This document shows positions 34,354-42,088 of a DNA stretch of 64,000 nucleotides, in pieces. The notes under the pieces were generated by a model, which was given only the letters and a program-made list of their open reading frames with translations, ran no database searches and had not been told where the DNA came from. Where the stretch lies: contig JAGASE010000021.1 in the NCBI GenBank assembly GCA_017621875.1, forward strand, positions 62,001 to 126,000, written 5' to 3'. The stretch comes from Clostridia bacterium. GTDB taxonomy: Bacteria > Bacillota > Clostridia > UBA1381. A program made the position numbers and the translations under genes. The number at the start of each line of letters is the position of its first letter. Positions within the stretch are counted from its first letter, which is position 1.

Positions 34354-35295
34354 ATGAAAATTGTAATTCTGGACGGAAAAACCCTTGGGGATGACATAAA
34401 TCTGAATATTTTTGACGGCGAGGTAAGCGTTTTCGCAACGACCGAAGCCTCGTGTGTTTCAGAGCGTGTCAGGGACGCAGAGGTTATTATCGTAAACAAA
34501 ATAAAGCTTGATGCGTCCAATCTGGAGAATGCAAAAAATCTAAAGCTTATCTGTGTTGCGGCTACAGGCTATGACAATATAGATACCGCGTATTGCGAAA
34601 AAAGAGGCATTGCGGTTTGCAACGTAAAGGGATATTCAACGCAGTCGGTAGCACAGCTTACGGTATCAATGGCGTTGTCGCTCGTTATGCATCAAAAGGA
34701 ATACTGCGACTTTGTACGGAGCGGCGAATATACAAAAAGCGGCGTTGCAAACAGGCTCACGCCGACCTATTATGAGGTAAACGGAAAGACCTGGGGTATT
34801 GTCGGACTGGGCGATATCGGAAAGCAGGTGGCAAGAGTTGCTAAGGCTTTGGGCTGCGAGGTGCTTGCATTTAAGCGTACAAACGATGAAAATTACAACT
34901 GTGTCGGACTTGGTGAGCTTATGGAAAAATCCGATATTATTTCGGTGCATCTGCCGTCAACTCCTGAAACGAATGGTATAATTTCACGCGATATGCTCAG
35001 CAAAATGAAAAAAACAGCAGTGCTTATCAATGTTGCAAGGGGAGCGGTGGTTGACGAGGCAGCACTTTGCGACGCGGTTTTGGAAAATCGCATAGCCGGA
35101 ATCGGTGTAGACGTTTACACTAAAGAGCCGTTTGACGCGGAGCATTGCTACAACAAAATAAAGGATATGGACAATGTTATATTAACGCCGCATATTGCAT
35201 GGGGTGCGTATGAATCAAGGGTAAGATGCCTTGAGGAAATCAAAAAAAATATCGAGAGCTTTAAAAAGGGCGAAAGACGTAACAGAATTGTCTGA
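34354..35295 (+). CDS. D-2-hydroxyacid dehydrogenase, NAD-binding
   Basis: 313 residues. Rossmann GLGDIGKQVA, the DxxSxHLPST-like SVHLPSTPETNGII, and catalytic residues Arg in VARGAVVDE, Glu in TKEPF and His in LTPHIAWG. Fits glyoxylate/hydroxypyruvate reductase or D-lactate-type dehydrogenases; the sequence alone does not choose. ATG 34354 has AGAAAGG upstream. Last gene before a terminator. Confidence 0.9.
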   Translation: MKIVILDGKTLGDDINLNIFDGEVSVFATTEASCVSERVRDAEVIIVNKIKLDASNLENAKNLKLICVAATGYDNIDTAYCEKRGIAVCNVKGYSTQSVAQLTVSMALSLVMHQKEYCDFVRSGEYTKSGVANRLTPTYYEVNGKTWGIVGLGDIGKQVARVAKALGCEVLAFKRTNDENYNCVGLGELMEKSDIISVHLPSTPETNGIISRDMLSKMKKTAVLINVARGAVVDEAALCDAVLENRIAGIGVDVYTKEPFDAEHCYNKIKDMDNVILTPHIAWGAYESRVRCLEEIKKNIESFKKGERRNRIV

Positions 35296-35309
35296 TTTTA
35301 ACTAAAAGG

Positions 35310-35338
35310 GCGGTGTCGGAAAAAGATGCCGCTTTTTT
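35310..35338 (+). terminator. Rho-independent terminator before lon
   Basis: GCGGTGTC (35310-35317) pairs with GATGCCGC (35325-35332, two G-U pairs), followed by six T. Confidence 0.8.
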
Positions 35339-35340
35339 GA

Positions 35341-35370
35341 TGACAAAATACAGCTTTTTGTGACAAAATA
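35341..35370. repeat. Direct repeat TGACAAAATA upstream of the lon promoter
   Basis: TGACAAAATA occurs at 35341-35350 and again at 35361-35370, exactly 20 bp (two helical turns) apart, the second two bases before the -35 box. Candidate regulator site; not the CtsR or CIRCE consensus. Confidence 0.5.
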
Positions 35371-35372
35371 GG

Positions 35373-35401
35373 TTGAAAAAAGCCGTGAAATGGTATATAA
35401 T
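35373..35401 (+). promoter_or_regulatory. lon promoter
   Basis: TTGAAA (35373-35378), 17-bp spacer, TATAAT (35396-35401). Confidence 0.85.
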
Positions 35402-35434
35402 ATACTTTGTATAACTAAAATAGGAGTGAATAAT

Positions 35435-37789
35435 TTGGAGAATATACATACGCTGCCGCTTTTGCCGCTGAGAAATCTTGTGGTATTTCCGCGTTCATCG
35501 GTGAGCTTTGATGCGATAAGACCTAAATCCATCAGAGCGTTGGAGGCGGCAATGAATGGCAACAAGGAGATTTTTCTTGTTACGCAGATGGACGTGACAA
35601 AGGAAAATCCGTCGATTTTGGATTTATATAAAGTAGGAGTGGTTGCAAGGGTAAACCAGACAATCCGTCTTCAAAGCGGAGCTGTTCGTGTAATGATAGA
35701 CGGTGTTTACCGTGCCCGTCTTTGTGAGGTTTTGTCCGATACACCGTATTATCGCTGTGCGGTAGAAAAAACAGAGGAAAATGACACAGACCAGCTGATA
35801 ATAAACGAAGGCTTTATACGCAGTCTTGAAAGTGCATTTGATGAATATTTTGCACTTAACAAAAACCTGCCGCCGCAGAATTTTATTACTGCAAACGGAG
35901 ACGTTCGTCCCGGAAGATTTGCCGATGCGATTGCGGCGAATGTTAATCTTGATTACAAAATAAAGCAGGAGCTTTTGGAGGAGCAGGACGTATATGTCCG
36001 CATAGAAAAGTTGGTTGCTGCCCTTAATAAAGAGGTTCAGGTGCTTAAAATTTCACGCGAAATTGACAGTAAGGTCAAGAAGAATATTGACGCAAATCAG
36101 CGTGAATATTACCTTCGTGAGGAGCTTAAGGTTATCGAAAAGGAGCTTGGCGAGAAAGAGGGAGTACGCGGAGAGGCACAGGCTTACCGCGAGAGCTTAA
36201 AGAAGCTGCGTCTTAAAAAGGAAATTGCGGAAAAGCTTGAAAAGGATATTTCACGCTTTGAAAAGCTGCAGACCTCATCGCCGGACAGTGCGGTGATGCG
36301 AAATTACTTGGATACGGTGCTGTCGCTTCCATGGAATAAGCGTACTAAGGAGAATATAGATATTAAGACGGCACAGGAAATTTTAGACGCCGACCATTAC
36401 GGGCTTGATAAGGTAAAGGAGCGAATATTGGAGTACCTTGCAGTCAGAAAGCTGACTTCGGGAAAGGACGGCTCTATACTATGCCTTGTCGGACCTCCGG
36501 GAACAGGAAAAACATCGGTTGCAAAAAGTATTGCAAGGGCACTCGGACGTAAATATGTACGAATTTCGCTCGGCGGAATCCATGATGAGGCGGATATCCG
36601 AGGTCACAGAAAAACCTATATCGGTGCAATGCAGGGACGCATAATTTCTGCGGTTTTGGAGGCAAAGGTCAAAAATCCGCTTATCCTGCTGGATGAAATA
36701 GACAAAATGGGGCAGGACTATAAGGGCGACCCGTCTGCGGCACTTTTAGAGGTTTTGGACGCAGAACAAAATTCGGCATTCCGTGACCATTTCATAGAAG
36801 TACCGTTTGATTTGTCCGGCGTGATGTTCATAACAACGGCGAATACCCTGTCAACCATTCCCGAACCGCTTTTGGACAGAATTGAAGTGATTGAGGTTTC
36901 GGGATATACAAATCAGGAAAAGGAATGTATTGCAAGAGAGTACCTTTTACCCAAGCAAATCAGGAAAAACGGTCTTGAAAAGCATAAGGTCACCGTTACC
37001 GATGACGCGATTGCAGATTTGATAAATTACTATACCCGCGAATCGGGAGTAAGGCACTTGGAGCGTGAAATCAGCTCGCTTATGCGAAAGGCTGCAAAGA
37101 AGATTTTGGCGGAAAATAAGAAATCGCTTAAAATTACCTCAAAGAATCTGACCGATTATATGGGCAAGCACAAATATCTTGTAGACATGATAAATGATAA
37201 GGACGATGTGGGAATCGTACGCGGCCTTGCATGGACAAGCGTAGGCGGCGATACATTGTCGGTTGAGATTAACGTAATGGAGGGAACGGGAAAGCTGGAG
37301 CTTACGGGAAACCTCGGCGATGTTATGAAGGAATCCGCCGTTGCTGCAATCAGCTACATACGCACGCGTACCAAAGAATTGGGAATTTATGATAAATTCT
37401 ATAAAACCTGCGATATCCATGTGCATGTGCCGGAGGGTGCTGTGCCTAAGGACGGACCTTCTGCCGGAATAACCATGGCAACGGCTATGGCGTCGGCTCT
37501 TACAGGCTATCCTGTGCGACGTGACGTTGCAATGACGGGCGAAATTACTCTAAGAGGCCGCGTTCTTCCGATTGGCGGACTTAAGGAAAAATCGGTTGCG
37601 GCATATCGTGCGGGAATTAAAACGGTTATTATCCCAAGCGAAAATATGCCCGACCTTGATGAGGTGCCGGAGGTTGTAAAAAGTGCGATAAAATTTGTGC
37701 CGGTTTCTTCAATGGACGAAGTACTTTCTGTGGCACTCGGAAAGAAGAAAAAGCCGGGCAGCTTTAAAATACCCAAGGAACAGAAATGA
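35435..37789 (+). CDS. lon: ATP-dependent protease Lon
   Basis: 784 residues: LON substrate-binding domain ([15 protein letters not shown]), coiled-coil, AAA+ module with GPPGTGKT at 353-360, and the serine-lysine proteolytic domain with KDGPSAGI (Ser676) and GGLKEKS (Lys719), spaced 43 as in Escherichia Lon. The TTG at 35435 is preferred because AGGAG lies 8 nt upstream; a GTG three codons earlier overlaps that site. First gene of a long operon; 9 nt before engB. Confidence 0.96.
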   Translation: MENIHTLPLLPLRNLVVFPRSSVSFDAIRPKSIRALEAAMNGNKEIFLVTQMDVTKENPSILDLYKVGVVARVNQTIRLQSGAVRVMIDGVYRARLCEVLSDTPYYRCAVEKTEENDTDQLIINEGFIRSLESAFDEYFALNKNLPPQNFITANGDVRPGRFADAIAANVNLDYKIKQELLEEQDVYVRIEKLVAALNKEVQVLKISREIDSKVKKNIDANQREYYLREELKVIEKELGEKEGVRGEAQAYRESLKKLRLKKEIAEKLEKDISRFEKLQTSSPDSAVMRNYLDTVLSLPWNKRTKENIDIKTAQEILDADHYGLDKVKERILEYLAVRKLTSGKDGSILCLVGPPGTGKTSVAKSIARALGRKYVRISLGGIHDEADIRGHRKTYIGAMQGRIISAVLEAKVKNPLILLDEIDKMGQDYKGDPSAALLEVLDAEQNSAFRDHFIEVPFDLSGVMFITTANTLSTIPEPLLDRIEVIEVSGYTNQEKECIAREYLLPKQIRKNGLEKHKVTVTDDAIADLINYYTRESGVRHLEREISSLMRKAAKKILAENKKSLKITSKNLTDYMGKHKYLVDMINDKDDVGIVRGLAWTSVGGDTLSVEINVMEGTGKLELTGNLGDVMKESAVAAISYIRTRTKELGIYDKFYKTCDIHVHVPEGAVPKDGPSAGITMATAMASALTGYPVRRDVAMTGEITLRGRVLPIGGLKEKSVAAYRAGIKTVIIPSENMPDLDEVPEVVKSAIKFVPVSSMDEVLSVALGKKKKPGSFKIPKEQK

Positions 37790-37798
37790 GGTGTGATT

Positions 37799-38395
37799 AT
37801 GAATTTACACAATGCCGATATTGCCGTTTCGGCGGTAAAAAAGGAACAGTATCCCAAAACGGGTTATCCCGAATTTGCGTTTGTGGGACGCTCAAATGTG
37901 GGAAAATCCTCGATGATTAATAAGCTTTTGAACAGAAAATCGCTTGCAAGGGTAAGCTCAACTCCGGGAAAGACAATAACGATAAATTTCTATAATATTG
38001 ATGATACTATTTTCCTGGTGGATTTGCCGGGCTACGGATATGCTAAAAGAGCGAAAGCTGATGTAGAAAGCTGGGGAAATATGATAGACGATTATCTTTA
38101 CCGTCGTCAGCAGCTTCGCAAGGTTATGCTTCTGGTGGATTCACGCCATGCTCCCACCGAGGATGATAAAATGATGCTCGACTGGATTCGTGCATCACAG
38201 CCGGACGAGGGAGTAATCGTGATTGCGACAAAAACCGATAAGCTTTCAAAACGCGAGCTTGAGAAAAATCTTGAAATGATATACAGTGAGCTGAAACTGG
38301 ACGAGGACGACATTTTGGTACCGTTTTCGACCAAGAACGATGAGGGAAAGTACACTGTTTGGGATATGATTGAGCTTATGAGAGCACCGCAGTAA
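37799..38395 (+). CDS. engB: Ribosome-biogenesis GTPase EngB (YsxC/YihA)
   Basis: 198 residues with G1 GRSNVGKSS, G3 DLPGYG, G4 TKTD and G5 SFTK-like FSTK, the usual TRAFAC order. Needed for 50S assembly. ATG 37799 follows GAGG by 7 nt; an in-frame GTG two codons earlier is less well placed. The lon-engB order is conserved in Firmicutes. Confidence 0.95.
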   Translation: MNLHNADIAVSAVKKEQYPKTGYPEFAFVGRSNVGKSSMINKLLNRKSLARVSSTPGKTITINFYNIDDTIFLVDLPGYGYAKRAKADVESWGNMIDDYLYRRQQLRKVMLLVDSRHAPTEDDKMMLDWIRASQPDEGVIVIATKTDKLSKRELEKNLEMIYSELKLDEDDILVPFSTKNDEGKYTVWDMIELMRAPQ

Positions 38396-38426
38396 AACGG
38401 TGAGAACGAAAAAAGAAGGTAAGGTA

Positions 38427-39614
38427 ATGAAAAAGAGTATTTCTTTTATTCTCCTGGGAGTTATCTGCTTCTGCATTTTCTACGGAATACGTTATCTTGA
38501 AAATCCTGTGGAAACGCAAGTTGCTATCTCGGAGATTTATGAAAACAAAATAGATACCTCAGGATATATTGTCCGCACCGAGCAGGTGTATAATGCACCG
38601 GCGTCGGGAACTGTATATCACTATATACAGGAGGGAACACGAGTTGGCAAAAACCGGGTTCTTTCTACTGTTTATACAGGAGCTGTTTCGGAGGAAACAC
38701 TGAATGAGCTTAACAATATAAATAAAAAAATTGCGGAGCTTGAAAATTCGGTGGAGGGAAGCTCGGCGTATATGACAGGCGGAATGAACAGCGAAGAGGA
38801 TATTGAAAATATAAAAAACAATATCATAAAAGCGAAAACCAATCATAACATTTCTAAAATAGCGGAATATAAGGCACAGATTAACGGAATTATAACTGGA
38901 GATGTGCAGAATACCGCAGCCGAGGACCTTGAAACGCTGCAAAGTAGAAAAAATTCTCTTGAAGCGAGCCTTAAAAGCGTGAAAAATGATATATATTCGC
39001 AGATGTCGGGAGTTTTCTCGAAGAATGTGGATTCGCTGGAGGAGCTGCTGACTCCGAAAACCGTTATGTCGTACAAGGTTGCGGACTATAACGGGCTTGC
39101 TGATGCGGTTAAGGAATATAAGACAACGGCAAGCGCAGGTCAGCCTGTCTGCAAGGTGGTTAATAATCATATCTGGTACGTTATGATGACGGTGGACAGA
39201 GAAACTGCACAAAATCTGAAAATCGGAAGAAAAGTAAAGCTGCGTTTTAATTACCTTCCGGGAATTGAGGCGGAGGCTTCGGTGGAATACATATCTACTG
39301 AGGACAGTGAAACTGAAAAAAATGTAATAGTAGTTAAATGTGAGCAGTATAAGGAGGGTGTGTTCTCGCTTAGATTTTCCGGGATTGAGCTGATTTTGGA
39401 AAGCTACGAGGGCTACAGGATTCCGGTATCTGCACTTCGCGTTGCGGATAGCGGTGAACGGGGCGTTTTGGTGAAAAGTGCCGGAGCACAGGTGTTTAAG
39501 CCGTGCAATGTGATTTATACCGATACTGTCGGCGGAACAGTTATTGTTTCTCCGGTGAGCGGCTCACAGAATATGCTTAGGGAATACGATAATATTGTGA
39601 TAGGTGAAAAGTGA
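38427..39614 (+). CDS. HlyD-like membrane protein at the head of the division cluster
   Basis: 395 residues. One N-terminal transmembrane helix (ISFILLGVICFCIFYGI) and a short extracellular region NKIDTSGYIVRTEQVYNAPASGTVYHYIQEGTRV that matches the biotinyl-lipoyl/HlyD hairpin start; a coiled coil runs roughly 95-200 and a beta-rich domain follows. Such proteins regularly precede yggS-sepF in Clostridia and have no assigned role; a periplasmic-adaptor function is unlikely because no ABC or RND partner is nearby. It overlaps yggS by 1 nt (TGATG). Confidence 0.75.
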   Translation: MKKSISFILLGVICFCIFYGIRYLENPVETQVAISEIYENKIDTSGYIVRTEQVYNAPASGTVYHYIQEGTRVGKNRVLSTVYTGAVSEETLNELNNINKKIAELENSVEGSSAYMTGGMNSEEDIENIKNNIIKAKTNHNISKIAEYKAQINGIITGDVQNTAAEDLETLQSRKNSLEASLKSVKNDIYSQMSGVFSKNVDSLEELLTPKTVMSYKVADYNGLADAVKEYKTTASAGQPVCKVVNNHIWYVMMTVDRETAQNLKIGRKVKLRFNYLPGIEAEASVEYISTEDSETEKNVIVVKCEQYKEGVFSLRFSGIELILESYEGYRIPVSALRVADSGERGVLVKSAGAQVFKPCNVIYTDTVGGTVIVSPVSGSQNMLREYDNIVIGEK

Positions 39615-40312
39615 TGTCATTTATAGAAAAAAATTTAGACGAGGTTCGCAGGAAGATAAGTGCTGCGGCACAAAAAAGCGGCAGAACAGCAGAGGATATT
39701 ACTCTTGTTGCGGTAACTAAGACGCACCCTGCAGAAATGATAAACGAGGCTATTGACTGCGGAGTTACCGATATAGGCGAAAACAAGGTGCAGGAAATAT
39801 TGGAAAAGTATGACCATGTAAAGCCTGTACGCTGGCATCTTATAGGACATTTGCAGACAAATAAGGTAAAGTATATTATTGACAAGGTGTATATGATACA
39901 TTCTGTGGATTCGATAAAGCTCATGGACGAAATTGAACGTCAGGCAGAGAAGCATGGAGTTGATACCATACGAATTTTGATACAGGTGAATATCACAGGT
40001 GAGGAAACAAAGTTCGGAACAGGTATTGATAATGTGGACGAAATGATAGAGCACGCAAAAGGTCTAAAACACGTGAAAGTTTGCGGATTAATGACAATTC
40101 TGGCGAAATTTGACAGTGAGTTTGCGGATAGATTACATTTTCGTGACATAAATAACAAATTTATTGACATATCGCGAAATAAATATGATAATATTACTAT
40201 GAAATTTCTATCTATGGGTATGAGCGGAGATTATGAAATAGCCATAGAAGAAGGTTCGAATATGGTACGTGTGGGTACAGCCATTTTCGGACACAGGGAT
40301 TACTCTACATAA
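39614..40312 (+). CDS. yggS: YggS-family pyridoxal-phosphate homeostasis protein
   Basis: 232 residues, single alanine-racemase-like TIM barrel. The PLP lysine is in LVAVTKTHP (about residue 36), and GENKVQEILEK, HLIGHLQTNK and LSMGMSGDYEIAIEEGS are family signatures. It keeps free PLP in balance and has no known enzymatic activity. YlmE in Bacillus division operons. Starts within the preceding stop codon. Confidence 0.95.
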   Translation: MSFIEKNLDEVRRKISAAAQKSGRTAEDITLVAVTKTHPAEMINEAIDCGVTDIGENKVQEILEKYDHVKPVRWHLIGHLQTNKVKYIIDKVYMIHSVDSIKLMDEIERQAEKHGVDTIRILIQVNITGEETKFGTGIDNVDEMIEHAKGLKHVKVCGLMTILAKFDSEFADRLHFRDINNKFIDISRNKYDNITMKFLSMGMSGDYEIAIEEGSNMVRVGTAIFGHRDYST

Positions 40313-40339
40313 AATAAAAATGTATAGGAGGAAGTTTTC

Positions 40340-40786
40340 ATGGGATTTGTAGATGCGGTTAAGGATTTTGTCGGCTTTGGTGATATAGACTACGAAGAAG
40401 ATTATGAAATGGAAGAGGAAGAGGCTGAAGAACAGTATGAGGAGCGGACCTCGCTGTTTGCAAGAAGAAACAAGGTTGTTCCTATTGACAGACAGGCAAA
40501 TCAGCCGAGTATTGTTGTGTTAAAGCCGAAATGCTTTAACAATTCAACAGAGGTTGCTGACCAGATTAAGCAGAGACGTCCTGTTATCCTCGATGTAGGC
40601 GGACTTGACCCGGAAGAAGCCAGAAGAGTTGTTGATTTTATTGCAGGTACAGTTTACGGACTGTCCGGTGATATCCAGAAGGTATCAGGTGGTATCTTCA
40701 TTGCAACTCCGTCTTCATATGGTATTTCGGGCGAATTTTTAAGAGATAAATCAGGTGCCGGCTTCGATTGGAGCATGTTCAAATAA
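40340..40786 (+). CDS. sepF: Cell division protein SepF
   Basis: 148 residues: N-terminal amphipathic membrane-binding helix (MGFVDAVKDFVGFG), an acidic linker (residues 17-35, over half Glu/Asp) and the DUF552 core with IVVLKPKCF, RRPVILDVGGLDPEEARRVVDF and GGIFIATPS. It tethers FtsZ to the membrane. Binding site AGGAGGAAG. Confidence 0.96.
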   Translation: MGFVDAVKDFVGFGDIDYEEDYEMEEEEAEEQYEERTSLFARRNKVVPIDRQANQPSIVVLKPKCFNNSTEVADQIKQRRPVILDVGGLDPEEARRVVDFIAGTVYGLSGDIQKVSGGIFIATPSSYGISGEFLRDKSGAGFDWSMFK

Positions 40787-40796
40787 TGCGGTATTT

Positions 40797-40822
40797 ATAA
40801 GGCGGAGCATGCTCCGCCTTAT
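40797..40822 (+). terminator. Perfect hairpin between sepF and ylmH
   Basis: 13-bp arms (40797-40809 and 40810-40822, GGCGGAGC core) without a T-run; more likely an attenuator or mRNA-processing element within the operon than a terminator. Confidence 0.5.
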
Positions 40823-40842
40823 TGAAATTCAGGGAGAATTGT

Positions 40843-41577
40843 ATGAGCGATGATATTTTTATAAAAAAGATGCAGGACATTGTAAGGCTCTGCGAAAAAT
40901 ATCATACTCCGAGGTTCTCAAAGTTTTTGGACGAAAAGGAGCAGGCACTTTTAAAAAAGGAAGGTATTCTCGGCGGAATTTTATTCGGCGGATATGAAAA
41001 TGCCGAACGGTGCATGCTGGGTGTGTTCCCAAAATGGCAGGAGCCGGATACGTCATATTTCCCGATAAAGGTACTTGAATTTACGAAAAAGTACGATAAG
41101 GAAATCACTCACAGAAATTATTTGGGTACGATTCTGTCCCTTGGTATAGAACGGAGCAAGATAGGCGATATTCTTGCCGGGGATAAGGTGTCCTATGTTT
41201 TTGTTTCGGAGGATATCTCGGAATTTATAAAGGACAATATCAGGAAGGTGTCGGGCTGCGGAGTGGATATCCGTATGTGCGGATTTGATGAAATAACCGT
41301 TCCCGAAAGGCGTTTTGAGCTAATTGATGCGGTTGCGGCGTCGCTTAGGGCCGACGCGGTTTTGGCGGCTCTTTTAAAAATCAGCAGGAGCGATGCCAAG
41401 GCGTTCATCCTTTCAGGGAAGGTATCGGTAAATCACTCCGAAATATCGGGTGTAGATTTTCTCTTAAAAGAGGGCGACCTTTTATCAGTCAGAGGCTTTG
41501 GCAGGGCAGAGCTTTTTGAGGTAGGAAATAAAACCAGGAGTGACAGAATTCATGTTACGTTAAGGAAATATATATAG
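40843..41577 (+). CDS. ylmH: YlmH family S4-domain RNA-binding protein
   Basis: 244 residues. An N-terminal YlmH domain (about 1-170) with FGGYENAERCMLGVFP, then a C-terminal S4 domain with SRSDAKAFILSGKVSVNH and GDLLSVRGFGRAEL. Bacillus YlmH helps rescue stalled ribosomes; its place beside sepF and divIVA is conserved. ATG 40843 has AGGGAGA at about 7 nt; the seven-codon longer frame is unsupported. Confidence 0.92.
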   Translation: MSDDIFIKKMQDIVRLCEKYHTPRFSKFLDEKEQALLKKEGILGGILFGGYENAERCMLGVFPKWQEPDTSYFPIKVLEFTKKYDKEITHRNYLGTILSLGIERSKIGDILAGDKVSYVFVSEDISEFIKDNIRKVSGCGVDIRMCGFDEITVPERRFELIDAVAASLRADAVLAALLKISRSDAKAFILSGKVSVNHSEISGVDFLLKEGDLLSVRGFGRAELFEVGNKTRSDRIHVTLRKYI

Positions 41578-41591
41578 GGAGAGTGGAAGCT

Positions 41592-42032
41592 ATGTTAACA
41601 CCAATCGACATACAAAGACAGGACTTCGAGGTTAAACTGAGAGGCTACAACGCCGATGAGGTTGATGATTTTCTGGATTTGGTAGGAAGAGACTATGAGA
41701 AGCTGTATAAGGAAAATGCAGAGCTTAAGGAACAGATTAAGCAACTCAACAGATCGATAGAGCAGTATAAGGCAATGGAGGCCACACTCCAGCAGTCAAT
41801 AGTGCTTGCTCAAACGGCCGCTGAGGATATCAAGAAGAGTGCTGCAGAAAAAGCTACCGTTATCGTAAACGAAGCTCAGTCCAAATCGGAAAATATGTAC
41901 CGTCAGCTTGACCAAGATATTCAGAATAAACGTAATGAACTGGCAAGCGTTCAGGTAGAAGTAACGGGGTATAAGACAAGAATTAAAGAAATTTGCTCCG
42001 CACTACTTGAAATGTTGGACAAATTGGAGTAA
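41592..42032 (+). CDS. divIVA: Cell-division initiation protein DivIVA
   Basis: 146 residues. Membrane-binding N-terminal LTPIDIQRQDFEVKLRGYN and DEVDDFLD, then a long coiled coil (about 35-140). Recruits partners to sites of negative membrane curvature and the division septum. ATG 41592 follows GGGAGAG; a GTG three codons upstream has no separate support. Shorter than Bacillus DivIVA (164). Confidence 0.93.
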   Translation: MLTPIDIQRQDFEVKLRGYNADEVDDFLDLVGRDYEKLYKENAELKEQIKQLNRSIEQYKAMEATLQQSIVLAQTAAEDIKKSAAEKATVIVNEAQSKSENMYRQLDQDIQNKRNELASVQVEVTGYKTRIKEICSALLEMLDKLE

Positions 42033-42038
42033 AATAGT

Positions 42039-42070
42039 AGGGATAGCTTTCGTTATCCCTGATTTTATTT
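42039..42070 (+). terminator. Terminator-like hairpin between divIVA and ileS
   Basis: AGGGATA (42039-42045) pairs with TATCCCT (42054-42060), then GATTTTATTT. The 56-nt spacer has no room for a T-box, so ileS is probably read through from the division operon. Confidence 0.5.
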
Positions 42071-42088
42071 ATAGAAAGGACAAAAAAT

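Noticed and set aside
35341-35370. CtsR operator upstream of lon
   Set aside because: The repeat is TGACAAAATA; the CtsR heptad GGTCAAA is not present.
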